Below, piece by piece: positions 1 to 8,008 of a stretch of DNA of 64,000 nt (positions within the stretch are counted from its first letter, which is position 1; the number at the start of each line of letters is the position of its first letter). Under the pieces are notes generated by a model. It had not been told where the DNA came from. It searched no databases and saw only the letters and a list, made by a program, of their open reading frames with translations. The position numbers were made by a program, and so were the translations under genes. The stretch is taken from NCBI RefSeq assembly GCF_000194135.1, contig NC_015318.1, positions 262,501 through 326,500 on the forward strand, written 5' to 3'. Source of the stretch: Hippea maritima DSM 10411 (lineage in GTDB: Bacteria; Campylobacterota_A; Desulfurellia; Desulfurellales; Hippeaceae).

Positions 1-1523
1 AGCTCTTTGAATTTTTTAACAGCTGCAAGTAGGGCGTTTGGTACATTTTTGCCCTCTTTTTTGAGTTTTTGTATGGTTTTTAATATGGGTTCTTGTTTTT
101 TCTTTTCTGACTCCAACCTATCTCTTACAGCAAGAAATTTCTTTTCTTGGCTTTTTAATATGGTTTTGGCATACTTTTCCTTTATTAGAAGCTCTTTGTA
201 TTTTTCCTTTATCCAAGGAAGTTCTAATGGTTTGATGGAAATTATATTGTCTCCCCCATCCACTTTATTTATTAAAACACTTTCAGATGATGTTGTTATA
301 CACGAGGACATCATTACATCGTTTATTTGGACCTTGGGTGCGAATATCTTTGTTGCTACAGCTTTATTTATACTTACTTTATTTGTAGCTGTTAGTTTTG
401 CATGTTCTGATAGGTCTATTTCTATGTCTTCGGCCTCCACAGTCCCTCTACATATAGCTATTGTTGCTTTTTTTGCTTTTATAAATGCTTCTTGATGAAC
501 ACTCCCTTTTATCTCTACTTCTTCTGCCTCTATTGTAGCTTTTGGACCTACATCACCATTAACTACTACTTTTTTTCCCTTTACTTTCATGCCTGCAGCT
601 ATAGTATCCTCGACCCCATCACTCAAACCGCGGCCTATTTCAAGTTCTACATCACCTTCTGCAGTTAGATTTCCCGTTGTTTTTATGTCGACTTTATCTA
701 TAGCTACCGAAGTGTCTATCTCGTATATGCCATTTCTGAATACAATTACACCTTCTTTGTTTGAGAGTATTTTAATTACCCTTCCTTCTTCTATTTTTTT
801 AATCGAATCAGGTGAGAATTTTACTTCATCTAAATCATCTATCATTACACCTACATCTTGCACTAAAATATTACCCAATACGTCGTAGCCTTCTTCTCCT
901 TGAGTGGGTTTAAAAAACTCAAGCAGCAATTGTCCTTTTTTTACAGGCACCAAAAAGTTTTTGTTTTTATAATCTATTTTGCCATTTTTATATATTGTTC
1001 CGGCTGCTTTGTATCTATCAAAATGGAATACGAGTTTGCTATTTTCACCTCTAACAGGTTTTTTGCCCTCGGCTATAAGTATCTTGAATGGTTTAAATGT
1101 TGGAGAGAGCCTTTTTTTTATTTCTTTGGCTATAGCAGGTAAGATTTTTGTTTTTATACCGTAAATAATACCGTCTTTTGCAAGTTTCTTTTTTATTGTG
1201 TCTATTATTTTTTCCTCATTAATATCAATCAAAGGTGAATTTAGTTTTAATGTATCAACGTAAATGAAGGCCTTCATGGGATGTTTTCCTGGCTCTGTTT
1301 CTATTGAGAGTATGTTATCAAGTTTATCTTTATTTCTTTCTTCATTTATAAATATTTTTATTTTATATATTTTCTTTAAATTGCCTAAGTTATCCTTTTC
1401 TTCTCTCTCTTCTAAGATATCAAAGTCTAAAAATTTTTTTGGAAAACCTAATGTTGTGGCAGCCTCTTCTATGCTTTCTTCTATATTGTCAGTTTCTTTT
1501 TCAATGACCTGAAAATCCTCCAT
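1..1523 (-). CDS. fapA: FapA/DUF342 family protein, 3' end outside window
   Basis: The minus strand is open from an ATG at 1523-1521 to the window edge, giving about 507 residues without a stop. The protein starts MEDFQVIEKETD and carries the features of the FapA/DUF342 family (flagellar assembly protein A in Vibrio): glycine-rich repeats such as GDVGPKATI and ITTSSESVLINK around residues 300-430, expected to form a beta-helix, and then a charged, probably coiled-coil stretch rich in K and E. An AGGCAGG ribosome site lies upstream of the ATG. The C-terminus is cut off. It diverges from tRNA-Leu and has a sigma54-like site upstream, which fits a flagellar or surface-polymer role. The family assignment is good; the exact role is inferred. 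Confidence 0.8.
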   Translation of the reverse strand, partial: MEDFQVIEKETDNIEESIEEAATTLGFPKKFLDFDILEEREEKDNLGNLKKIYKIKIFINEERNKDKLDNILSIETEPGKHPMKAFIYVDTLKLNSPLIDINEEKIIDTIKKKLAKDGIIYGIKTKILPAIAKEIKKRLSPTFKPFKILIAEGKKPVRGENSKLVFHFDRYKAAGTIYKNGKIDYKNKNFLVPVKKGQLLLEFFKPTQGEEGYDVLGNILVQDVGVMIDDLDEVKFSPDSIKKIEEGRVIKILSNKEGVIVFRNGIYEIDTSVAIDKVDIKTTGNLTAEGDVELEIGRGLSDGVEDTIAAGMKVKGKKVVVNGDVGPKATIEAEEVEIKGSVHQEAFIKAKKATIAICRGTVEAEDIEIDLSEHAKLTATNKVSINKAVATKIFAPKVQINDVMMSSCITTSSESVLINKVDGGDNIISIKPLELPWIKEKYKELLIKEKYAKTILKSQEKKFLAVRDRLESEKKKQEPILKTIQKLKKEGKNVPNALLAAVKKFKE

Positions 1524-1562
1524 TCTTTTACCTGCCTTTCTTATATGGTCTTGAGTTATCTA

Positions 1563-1580
1563 TAGCAAAAAACTGTCCGT
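1563..1580 (-). promoter_or_regulatory. Sigma54-like promoter (GG-N10-GC) of the FapA gene
   Basis: Read on the minus strand, GG (1578-1577), exactly ten bases and GC (1566-1565) match the -24/-12 skeleton of sigma54 promoters, including the TT before GC and the T after it. The CACG after GG is not conserved (ACAG). It lies about 42 bases upstream of the start codon, a normal leader length. A second such site precedes flgH. Proposed from sequence only. Confidence 0.5.
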
Positions 1581-1596
1581 TTTATCAAGTAAAATA

Positions 1597-1624
1597 TTGA
1601 CACGAATCAATAAATATATATAAT
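1597..1624 (+). promoter_or_regulatory. Sigma70 promoter of tRNA-Leu
   Basis: TTGACA at 1597-1602 and TATAAT at 1619-1624 with a 16-base spacer: both hexamers match consensus exactly. The -10 ends 13 bases before the mature tRNA, so the expected start is about 1631. The downstream Wzz-like gene has no other visible promoter and may be read from here. Confidence 0.85.
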
Positions 1625-1637
1625 CGCTTTTTGTTAA

Positions 1638-1724
1638 GCCGGGGTGGTGAAACTGGTAGACGCGCTGGACTCAAAATCCAGTGGGGGCGACCCCGTGCGG
1701 GTTCGAGTCCCGCCCCCGGCACCA
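1638..1724 (+). tRNA. tRNA-Leu (anticodon CAA)
   Basis: An 87-base class II tRNA. The acceptor stem GCCGGGG pairs with CCCCGGC, the anticodon loop CTCAAAA gives anticodon CAA, there is a long GC-rich variable arm, and the T arm has GGTTCGAGTCC. The CCA end is encoded (1722-1724). It decodes UUG. Confidence 0.97.
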
Positions 1725-1745
1725 TAGAATAGCTTCAGGTGGGTA

Positions 1746-2723
1746 ATGGAGAAAAATCAACATTATAATACAGAATATAAGCCGTATATAGAAGAAGATG
1801 AAATAGATTTAAGAGAGCTATTTGCTGTTTTAAAAAGAAGAAAGTGGATTGTTTTTATTGCCGCAGGCTTAGTATTTGTTGCAGCTTTGATATATGCGTT
1901 TACTTCAACACCATGGTATGAGGCAAAAGCAACAATAGAGATAGGGTATAATACTGTATCTACGAATTCCAGGCCAACTAAAGTGTATTTTGATGATACT
2001 GAGAGTCTAAAGCATTATATTGATGTTAGATATGATACAGCTGGTAAATTTAGAAAAAAGGGTATTAAAAGTTATCTGAAAGAGGTTGAAGTACCGAGAA
2101 AGGCTCAGGGTTTTATTACATTGAAAACTTACGGGCTTAGTAGTGGTTTGGCCGTTGATGAATTAAAAAAAGTACTTAATGATGTTATGTCTAAGGAAAA
2201 TGTGCTTTATAATAATGTTAAATCAACGATTTCTAAGGAGTTGCTATTAAAAAAAGAACAGTATAAGTCTGTTGAAAATAGATTGAATGATTTGATTAGG
2301 CAACTAAACAATGTAGAGAAGACGATTAATCTTAAAAATAAGGTGCTAGAGGGCTTGAAAAAGGGGTCAAAAGCTTTTTATAAACAGACAAAGATATATA
2401 TGTTGTTGAGTTTGCAAGAGAATATAATTCAGAATGAAATATTCAGTTTGGTTATTAAAGAAGAATCTATTAAAAATGAGATAAACAGAATTAAAACGGT
2501 GACTTTACCATCTATCAATTATAGCATAATAAGCCTCCAATCCCGCTTAGAACCTCCGTATCTTGTTATGACCAGGGTTGTTGGCGGCATAAAAACCCAT
2601 GATTATCCTTTGAAGCCAAAGAAAAAATTAATCCTAGTTGTGGCTCTTGTTACAGGTCTCATCCTGGGTGTTTTTCTGGCATTCTTTGTTGAATATATTA
2701 AATCACCAGCGGGTGAAATTTAA
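1746..2723 (+). CDS. Wzz/chain-length determinant family protein
   Basis: A 325-residue inner membrane protein with the Wzz layout: a short cytoplasmic N-terminus ending in DLRELFAVLKRRKW, a first membrane segment at about 34-52, a periplasmic region of about 240 residues with coiled-coil stretches (around 155-260), and a second membrane segment at about 294-315 after a Pro-Leu-Lys-Pro stretch. Wzz proteins set the length of O-antigen or exopolysaccharide chains. No Walker motif or tyrosine-kinase tail is present, so it is the short Wzz type. An AGGTGGG ribosome site lies 2 to 8 bases before the ATG. It stands alone directly after tRNA-Leu, with no polysaccharide genes beside it here, so the polymer cannot be named. 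Confidence 0.8.
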   Translation: MEKNQHYNTEYKPYIEEDEIDLRELFAVLKRRKWIVFIAAGLVFVAALIYAFTSTPWYEAKATIEIGYNTVSTNSRPTKVYFDDTESLKHYIDVRYDTAGKFRKKGIKSYLKEVEVPRKAQGFITLKTYGLSSGLAVDELKKVLNDVMSKENVLYNNVKSTISKELLLKKEQYKSVENRLNDLIRQLNNVEKTINLKNKVLEGLKKGSKAFYKQTKIYMLLSLQENIIQNEIFSLVIKEESIKNEINRIKTVTLPSINYSIISLQSRLEPPYLVMTRVVGGIKTHDYPLKPKKKLILVVALVTGLILGVFLAFFVEYIKSPAGEI

Positions 2724-2967
2724 CTGTTTACACCTTTTAGAGAGCTTACCATTCTATATTTTTCACTTTTTCTGTGTAGTTGCTGGAATGTTTTGTTTGC
2801 CTGTGAAAATAGGATTTGATTTTGCTTTATAACTATTGCCCTTTGCTGAAAATCTTGATTTTGGAAGCGACTTGTTTGAAATAACAGTAAACATTATTTT
2901 GTTTTTATATATTTAACATATTAATTCACCATTAGTTTGCATTATATATCTTTGTTAAATAAAAAGA

Positions 2968-2996
2968 TTGACACGACTTTACTTTATAGGTAAAAT
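2968..2996 (+). promoter_or_regulatory. Sigma70 promoter in the 2724-3128 gap
   Basis: TTGACA (2968-2973), a 17-base spacer and TAAAAT (2991-2996), predicted start about 3003. It lies in a 400-base gap without a convincing gene and is followed by the hairpin at 3018-3056. It probably drives the lipoprotein gene at 3129, or a small RNA. In the rest of the gap (2724-2960) I see nothing definite. Confidence 0.7.
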
Positions 2997-3017
2997 GCAT
3001 CTACAGTATAAATAAGG

Positions 3018-3056
3018 AAGGCTACCACTCTTCTTAAAGAGATGGTTTATGGCCTT
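3018..3056 (+). ncRNA. Leader hairpin or possible small RNA
   Basis: AAGGC (3018-3022) pairs with GCCTT (3052-3056), ACCA with TGGT and CTCTT with AAGAG, closing a four-base loop, with a small internal loop and one bulged A. That is about 14 base pairs starting some 15 bases after the predicted transcription start. A run of seven T follows at 3067-3073, ten bases past the stem, too far for a standard terminator. I recognise no known riboswitch motif. It may be a structured 5' leader of the lipoprotein gene or a short RNA. Confidence 0.4.
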
Positions 3057-3128
3057 AATTGTTTAATTTTTTTATTTCCCGTCTTTTTAACATTTTTCTT
3101 GACTTAAAAAGCATTGAAAGAGTAAATT

Positions 3129-3671
3129 TTGAATATGAAGCGATTTATTTTATTTGTGGCTGTTATACTTTTTTTGAATGGATGTATCAATACAAAGCCA
3201 TTTAGGGTTGGTGATAATGTTGATGCTATCTGGCAGATAAAGAATTTAGATGAAACAAAAGAAAAGTTTTCAACTTTGGCTAAGTCTATGTGTTTGTATG
3301 TAAATAATTCAAAAGTAGCTATAGTCGATTTTATTGACGATAATTCTCATTATATTGATTCGAACGGCAAATATTTATCCTTTCTTTTGACTGAAGATCT
3401 TAACAAGTTGTGTAAGACAACGGCTTATTATGAGGGTTTACCTTTATGGTTTGATTATAAGAAACTGAAGCTTAGCAAGTATCCTGAAAAGTATGAATTT
3501 GCCATTGTGGGCGATTATCTCTACAGCGACCATTGTTATTCTGTTTTTGTAAGGTTAATAGATCTAAAAGAAGGTGTTTTGCTTAAAGACTTCGATTTTT
3601 CCATAGGTAGAAAGGGTGTTGATTTTTCCGTTGAGCCTTTAAGCATACCCAATGATGTAGAATTTCCATGA
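3129..3671 (+). CDS. Outer-membrane-type lipoprotein, unknown function
   Basis: About 180 residues with a lipoprotein signal: a basic start, a hydrophobic core and a lipobox LNGC (Cys at about 19). The mature part has alternating strands, with a segment KVAIVDFIDD followed by a helix ending near LNKLC, faintly like the FlgO/CsgG type of surface lipoprotein, but I cannot assign a family. The start is either TTG at 3129 (GAAAGAG 7 bases upstream) or ATG at 3135. The stop overlaps the next small gene (ATGA). The promoter at 2968 and the hairpin at 3018 lie upstream. Confidence 0.65.
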   Translation: MNMKRFILFVAVILFLNGCINTKPFRVGDNVDAIWQIKNLDETKEKFSTLAKSMCLYVNNSKVAIVDFIDDNSHYIDSNGKYLSFLLTEDLNKLCKTTAYYEGLPLWFDYKKLKLSKYPEKYEFAIVGDYLYSDHCYSVFVRLIDLKEGVLLKDFDFSIGRKGVDFSVEPLSIPNDVEFP

Positions 3672-3898
3672 CTAACTATTTTTTGTCTTTTTTGCTTAAC
3701 TTAGCATATGCTGCAAGTGTTATAAGAGAGGGGTATAAACCCCATGTAAGTATTATAGATAGGATAGTTTTAGGTATTTTTACATTTGGTTTGGTTTTTG
3801 CTGTATTATTTGTCAGGCATAAGGTTTCTAAGGAACTAAAAAAGAGGGGTATAAAGGGTGAGCCTTTTAAAAGAAGAAAGAAAGCTGACAAAAGATAG
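3668..3898 (+). CDS. Small membrane protein, unknown
   Basis: A 76-residue protein with a hydrophobic N-terminal stretch (about 5-18), a clear membrane helix at about 32-50 (VLGIFTFGLVFAVLFV) and a strongly basic tail (KRRKKADKR). Its ATG overlaps the stop of the lipoprotein gene, and its 3' end overlaps the next gene by 41 bases, so all three are probably co-transcribed and translationally coupled. No family is recognised. It is retained because of the coupling and the sensible topology. Confidence 0.6.
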   Translation: MTNYFLSFLLNLAYAASVIREGYKPHVSIIDRIVLGIFTFGLVFAVLFVRHKVSKELKKRGIKGEPFKRRKKADKR

Positions 3899-5912
3899 GT
3901 TTCTAAAAACCGCACTGGATAGACTCAGGCATAACTATTTCAGCAAAAGGGAGAAGATCGAGTCTTTGTATGATTTGCAGCAGAAAAGGGATGCTGTAAG
4001 GTCTATAAAAGAGGAAAACATAGACAACCTTTATAACAATTTAGCCGATTTTATGATTAAAATAAAAGAGAATGCAACAGGGTTTAACATAGCTAAAACC
4101 AAAGATGATGCGTTAAGTATTATAAATGAGATATTAACCAAAGAGGGTGTAAAGGATATTGTCAAATCAAAATCTTTAACCACAGAGGAGATAGATCTAA
4201 ACAGGTATTTAGAGGATAATGGTTTCAATGTAGTAGAGACAGACCTCGGTGAATGGCTTGTTCAGATAAACAACGAGCCACCAACCCATATGACGGCACC
4301 TGCTATTCATATGTCAAAAGAGAGGGTAAATGAGTTATTGAAGGAAAAGTTCAATGAGAATCTTCCTCTGGATGCCAAATCTATGGTGGATTTCTGTAAA
4401 TTAAAGATAAGGGAGGGGTTCGGTAAGGCTCAATGCGGTATAATAGGTGCAAATGTTGCATCCATAGAGAGTGGCGCGTTTTTCATTTTGAGTAATGAGG
4501 GTAATATACAAAATGTTATAAGACAGGATCTGGTTATCTGTATTATCGGTATAGATAAGATTGTAAGAACCGATAAAGATGCCTTTGAAATACTTGATCT
4601 ATTGCCTAAATCCGCCACAGCCCAGATCACAACGAGCTTCATAGATATCCTAAAGAAACCCTTTGGTAAGTTCTATGTTATACTGCTGGATAATGGCAGG
4701 CTTAAGCTCTCGTATGATAAGCAGTTTAAGGAGATCTTGTATTGTATCCATTGTGGTGCATGCCAGAACGCCTGCCCTGTTTATACAACGGTGAGCGGCA
4801 AGTTATTTAGAGGTAACTCTTACGCTGGGCCTGTAGGTGTACTGTTATCTTTTGCTGCCTCTGATACCCCAAATATTCGAGAAGTTGCCAATATGTGCAT
4901 TGGTTGTATGGCTTGCGATGAGATATGCTCATCAAGAATTAACATTCAAGAGCTTATCCTTTCGATTAAGGCAAAATACACAAAAGGTACACCCGGTATA
5001 AAGGGTTTGATTATAAAACATATAGAAAACGACTATAGAATTATGCGTTTTGGTGCGTACATATCCCATTTTCTTTTTAAAAATCGGTTGAAAACGCGCA
5101 TTAAGGCCATAGATAACTCTCTTGGATTAAATTTTAGGGCCTTGCCCGGGGTTAAACCTTCATTTGATGTAAGTTTGAAGTCAAAGAGGTCTAAAATTTG
5201 TTTATTTGCTGGATGCTCTGTGAATTTTTTCTATCCAGAAATAGGTCAGGATGCCATCGATGTCGCGAATAAACTGGGTGTTGAGTTATCTTTGGTTAAA
5301 CAGAAAGCTTGTTGTGGTGCGCCGGCATGGTATAATGGAGAGGAAAGTTCAGCTCAAAAGGCTATTGCAATAAATACAGAGTATCTACTTTCTCTTGATT
5401 GCGATAAGATTCTATTTTTGGACCCTCACTGTGCCCATATGGTAAAAAGGGATTATGTTTTACTTAATAAAAGTAAAGAAGCCTTCGAATTATCAAATAA
5501 GGTTGAATGTGCTTCGTCGTTTTTTATTAAGGAAATAGAAAGATTTAAGATTAAACCAAAAAGATTGGGGAGTTTTTTAGGTTATCATCACCCATGTCAT
5601 CTAAAAAGGGGATTAGGTGTTTCAGATGTACTTGAAGAATTTTTAATAGAAAACGAGCCAAATTTTATTGGGATTAGAGATAATGATAGATGTTGCGGTT
5701 TTGCTGGAAGCTATTCAATGATGCATCCGTTTATATCAGAGAGTCTGTTAAAAGAAAAAATGAACTCTATTGTCCAGGCAAATATTCAGACACTTGTAAC
5801 TGCTTGCCCCGGTTGTATTATGCAAATTTCAGGTGGATTTAAAAATATTGGGAAACATATAGAGATATTGCATTTTGTTAGCTATTTGAATAAAATACTT
5901 ATAAAAATTTAA
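3858..5912 (+). CDS. Fused LutB/LutA-type iron-sulfur oxidoreductase
   Basis: A 684-residue fusion. Residues about 50-290 resemble the LUD domain of LutB/LldF. Two 4Fe-4S ferredoxin motifs follow (Cys 296/299/302/306 and 347/350/353/357), then two CCG domains as in LutA/GlpC (CCGAPAWYNGE near 425; CCGFAGSYSMMH and CPGC near the end). LutABC oxidises L-lactate to pyruvate in bacteria; related proteins pass electrons from other hydroxy acids. Here the A and B subunits are one chain and no LutC or lactate permease is adjacent, so the substrate is uncertain. The start is GTG 3858 with AGAGGGG upstream, inside the preceding gene. A separate protein with a ferredoxin/CCG layout alone (GlpC, HdrD-like) would lack the LUD part. 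Confidence 0.8.
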   Translation: MSLLKEERKLTKDRFLKTALDRLRHNYFSKREKIESLYDLQQKRDAVRSIKEENIDNLYNNLADFMIKIKENATGFNIAKTKDDALSIINEILTKEGVKDIVKSKSLTTEEIDLNRYLEDNGFNVVETDLGEWLVQINNEPPTHMTAPAIHMSKERVNELLKEKFNENLPLDAKSMVDFCKLKIREGFGKAQCGIIGANVASIESGAFFILSNEGNIQNVIRQDLVICIIGIDKIVRTDKDAFEILDLLPKSATAQITTSFIDILKKPFGKFYVILLDNGRLKLSYDKQFKEILYCIHCGACQNACPVYTTVSGKLFRGNSYAGPVGVLLSFAASDTPNIREVANMCIGCMACDEICSSRINIQELILSIKAKYTKGTPGIKGLIIKHIENDYRIMRFGAYISHFLFKNRLKTRIKAIDNSLGLNFRALPGVKPSFDVSLKSKRSKICLFAGCSVNFFYPEIGQDAIDVANKLGVELSLVKQKACCGAPAWYNGEESSAQKAIAINTEYLLSLDCDKILFLDPHCAHMVKRDYVLLNKSKEAFELSNKVECASSFFIKEIERFKIKPKRLGSFLGYHHPCHLKRGLGVSDVLEEFLIENEPNFIGIRDNDRCCGFAGSYSMMHPFISESLLKEKMNSIVQANIQTLVTACPGCIMQISGGFKNIGKHIEILHFVSYLNKILIKI

Positions 5913-5923
5913 GGAGGCTAAGC

Positions 5924-7162
5924 GTGTTTGAATATAAAAATAACGAGCTATACGCAGAAGGTGTGAGGGTTAAGAATATAGTGGACAACGTTGGAAGCCC
6001 TGTTTATGTATACTCAAAGGGTCACTTTAAGGCTCAGTTTGAAAAGTTCAATAAAGCGTTTTCAAGAGAGCATGTAATAGCGTTTGCTATTAAGTCAAAC
6101 AGCAATCTTGCTGTAATAAAAACATTTGCCTCACTTGGGGCTGGCGCTGATATAGTTTCTAAAGGCGAATTGTTCAGGGCAATAAAGGCTGGTGTTGATA
6201 CATCGAAGATTGTCTTTAGCGGTGTTGCAAAAAGGGATGATGAGATAGAATATGCACTTGAAAACGATATTATGATGATAAATGTTGAATCAGAGGATGA
6301 ACTTTACAATGTTAACAGAGTTGCTGAGAAGCTTAATAAAAAGGCAAGAATTGCATTTAGAGTAAACCCTGATGTAGATCCAAAAACCCATCCTTACATA
6401 TCAACAGGCTTGAAGAAAAATAAATTTGGCGTTCCATATGAGGAGGCATATGATCTGTATTTGAAAGCCAAGGAGCTTAAAAATATAGATGTCTACGGAA
6501 TTCAATTCCACATAGGCAGCCAACTACTCGATACAACTCCTATATACGATGCTTCCGTAAGGGTAGCCGACCTTATGAGAAGGCTCACTGATAAAGGTGT
6601 AGAATTTAGAGTGGTAGATGTAGGTGGGGGTGTAGGTATCGTTTACGATGAAAAAACCGACAAAGAGCCAGATGTCAACCTTTATGCCAGGCAAATTGAA
6701 GAAGCTTTTAGAGATTTTGATGTAAAGCTTGTGCTTGAGCCCGGCAGGTTTCTGGTGGGTAATGGTGGTATACTTGTAAGTAAGGTAATTTATCATAAGA
6801 CAAATGGTCAAAAGAACTTTTTAATCATTGATGCTGGTATGAACGATTTATTGAGGCCATCCTTGTATAAGGCTTATCATAAAATAGCGCCAATGAAAAA
6901 AACTGGTTCAAAAGCAATCAAATGCGACATAGTTGGACCTATATGTGAGACGGGCGATTTCTTTGCAAGGGATTATGAAATAGAGGATGTGCCTAATGGT
7001 AACTTTATAGTGGTTTTCAGTGCTGGAGCTTACGGTTTTACGATGGCGAGCAACTACAATTCTCGCCCTAGACCAGCTGAGGTTTTGGTTAGTGGTGATA
7101 GCTATAGGGTTGTTAGGGAACGTGAAAGTTTGGAGGATCTAATTAAAGGAGAAATTTTATGA
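5924..7162 (+). CDS. lysA: Diaminopimelate decarboxylase
   Basis: 412 residues. It makes L-lysine by decarboxylating meso-diaminopimelate with PLP. The Schiff-base lysine is in AFAIKSNSN (Lys57). Further family motifs are HIGSQ, the glycine-rich phosphate loop DVGGGVG, EPGRF and GPICETGDF. It starts at GTG with a strong AAGGAGG site 5 bases upstream. It leads the block lysA-dapF-dapA-dapB and overlaps dapF by 4 bases. No lysine riboswitch is visible; the 11-base gap behind the Lut-type gene suggests read-through from upstream. Confidence 0.97.
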   Translation: MFEYKNNELYAEGVRVKNIVDNVGSPVYVYSKGHFKAQFEKFNKAFSREHVIAFAIKSNSNLAVIKTFASLGAGADIVSKGELFRAIKAGVDTSKIVFSGVAKRDDEIEYALENDIMMINVESEDELYNVNRVAEKLNKKARIAFRVNPDVDPKTHPYISTGLKKNKFGVPYEEAYDLYLKAKELKNIDVYGIQFHIGSQLLDTTPIYDASVRVADLMRRLTDKGVEFRVVDVGGGVGIVYDEKTDKEPDVNLYARQIEEAFRDFDVKLVLEPGRFLVGNGGILVSKVIYHKTNGQKNFLIIDAGMNDLLRPSLYKAYHKIAPMKKTGSKAIKCDIVGPICETGDFFARDYEIEDVPNGNFIVVFSAGAYGFTMASNYNSRPRPAEVLVSGDSYRVVRERESLEDLIKGEIL

Positions 7163-7992
7163 AAAAGATACCGTTTTTTAAGATGAATGGTAGCGGTAAT
7201 GACTTTATAATCATCAACAATCGCCGTAATATAGTTGAGGAGATGGTAGATATACCTATACATGAGTTTGTTAGGCGCGTTTGCGAAAGAAAACTTTCGG
7301 TTGGAGCAGATGGCTTGATTCTTATAGAGAAAGATAATGAGTACGATTTTAGATGGCGTTTTTTCAATAGCGATGGTAGTGAGGCTGAGATGTGTGGAAA
7401 TGGCTCAAGGTGCGCTGCAAGGTTTGCTTATCTAAACAATATAGCTCCATTGAGCATGAAGTTTCTGACCTTGGCCGGAGTGATAGAGGCTCAGATTACC
7501 GGTTTGAATACGGTTAGGGTTCAACTGACACAGCCAAAGGATTACAAGGAGAACATAGAGTTAGATGGTGTAGATATGCCGCTTTCTTTTATAAATACGG
7601 GAGTACCACATGCAGTGTACTTTGTTAGCAGTGTGGATGTTGTTGACGTTAAAACTATAGGTGAAAAGACCAGATATCATGAGTATTTTGCACCGGAAGG
7701 TACCAATGTTAATTTTGTTGAGGTTGTTAATTCGCATACCTTAAGAATAAGGACTTATGAACGCGGTGTTGAAGATGAAACTTTAGCATGCGGTACAGGG
7801 GCTACAGCTTCTGCCTTGATAGCTATTTTGAAAGGTAAATGTGAGACACCTGTTGAGGTTATTACCAAAAGCGGTAATAGATTAAAGATTTATGCATATA
7901 TTGAGAATTCAGAAGTGAAAAGGGTCTATCTTGAGGGAGATGCACTATTAACGTATATAGGTACCATGCTTGATGAGGCGTGGAACTATTAA
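7159..7992 (+). CDS. dapF: Diaminopimelate epimerase
   Basis: 277 residues, normal length. It interconverts LL- and meso-diaminopimelate, supplying LysA and peptidoglycan synthesis. Both catalytic cysteines of this cofactor-free racemase are present: Cys79 in MCGNGSR and Cys211 in ACGTGA. The N-terminus FFKMNGSGNDF is typical. The ATG overlaps the lysA stop (ATGA), with AAAGGAG upstream. Confidence 0.97.
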   Translation: MKKIPFFKMNGSGNDFIIINNRRNIVEEMVDIPIHEFVRRVCERKLSVGADGLILIEKDNEYDFRWRFFNSDGSEAEMCGNGSRCAARFAYLNNIAPLSMKFLTLAGVIEAQITGLNTVRVQLTQPKDYKENIELDGVDMPLSFINTGVPHAVYFVSSVDVVDVKTIGEKTRYHEYFAPEGTNVNFVEVVNSHTLRIRTYERGVEDETLACGTGATASALIAILKGKCETPVEVITKSGNRLKIYAYIENSEVKRVYLEGDALLTYIGTMLDEAWNY

Positions 7993-8008
7993 AAGGAGGG
8001 GAGGTCGT

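Noticed and set aside
7-1512. Several plus-strand open frames of 60-160 codons at the left edge
   Set aside because: They are antisense to a continuous minus-strand FapA/DUF342 frame of about 507 codons with a start, ribosome site and family motifs.
3018-3073. Hairpin plus T7 as a standard intrinsic terminator
   Set aside because: The T run starts ten bases after the stem, which is too far; listed as a leader hairpin instead.
5913-5924. Lysine riboswitch before lysA
   Set aside because: Only 11 bases separate lysA from the upstream gene; there is no room for the aptamer.
7970-8008. Earlier start for dapA
   Set aside because: It lies inside dapF, the added residues are not family-like, and a strong ribosome site precedes the ATG at 8009.
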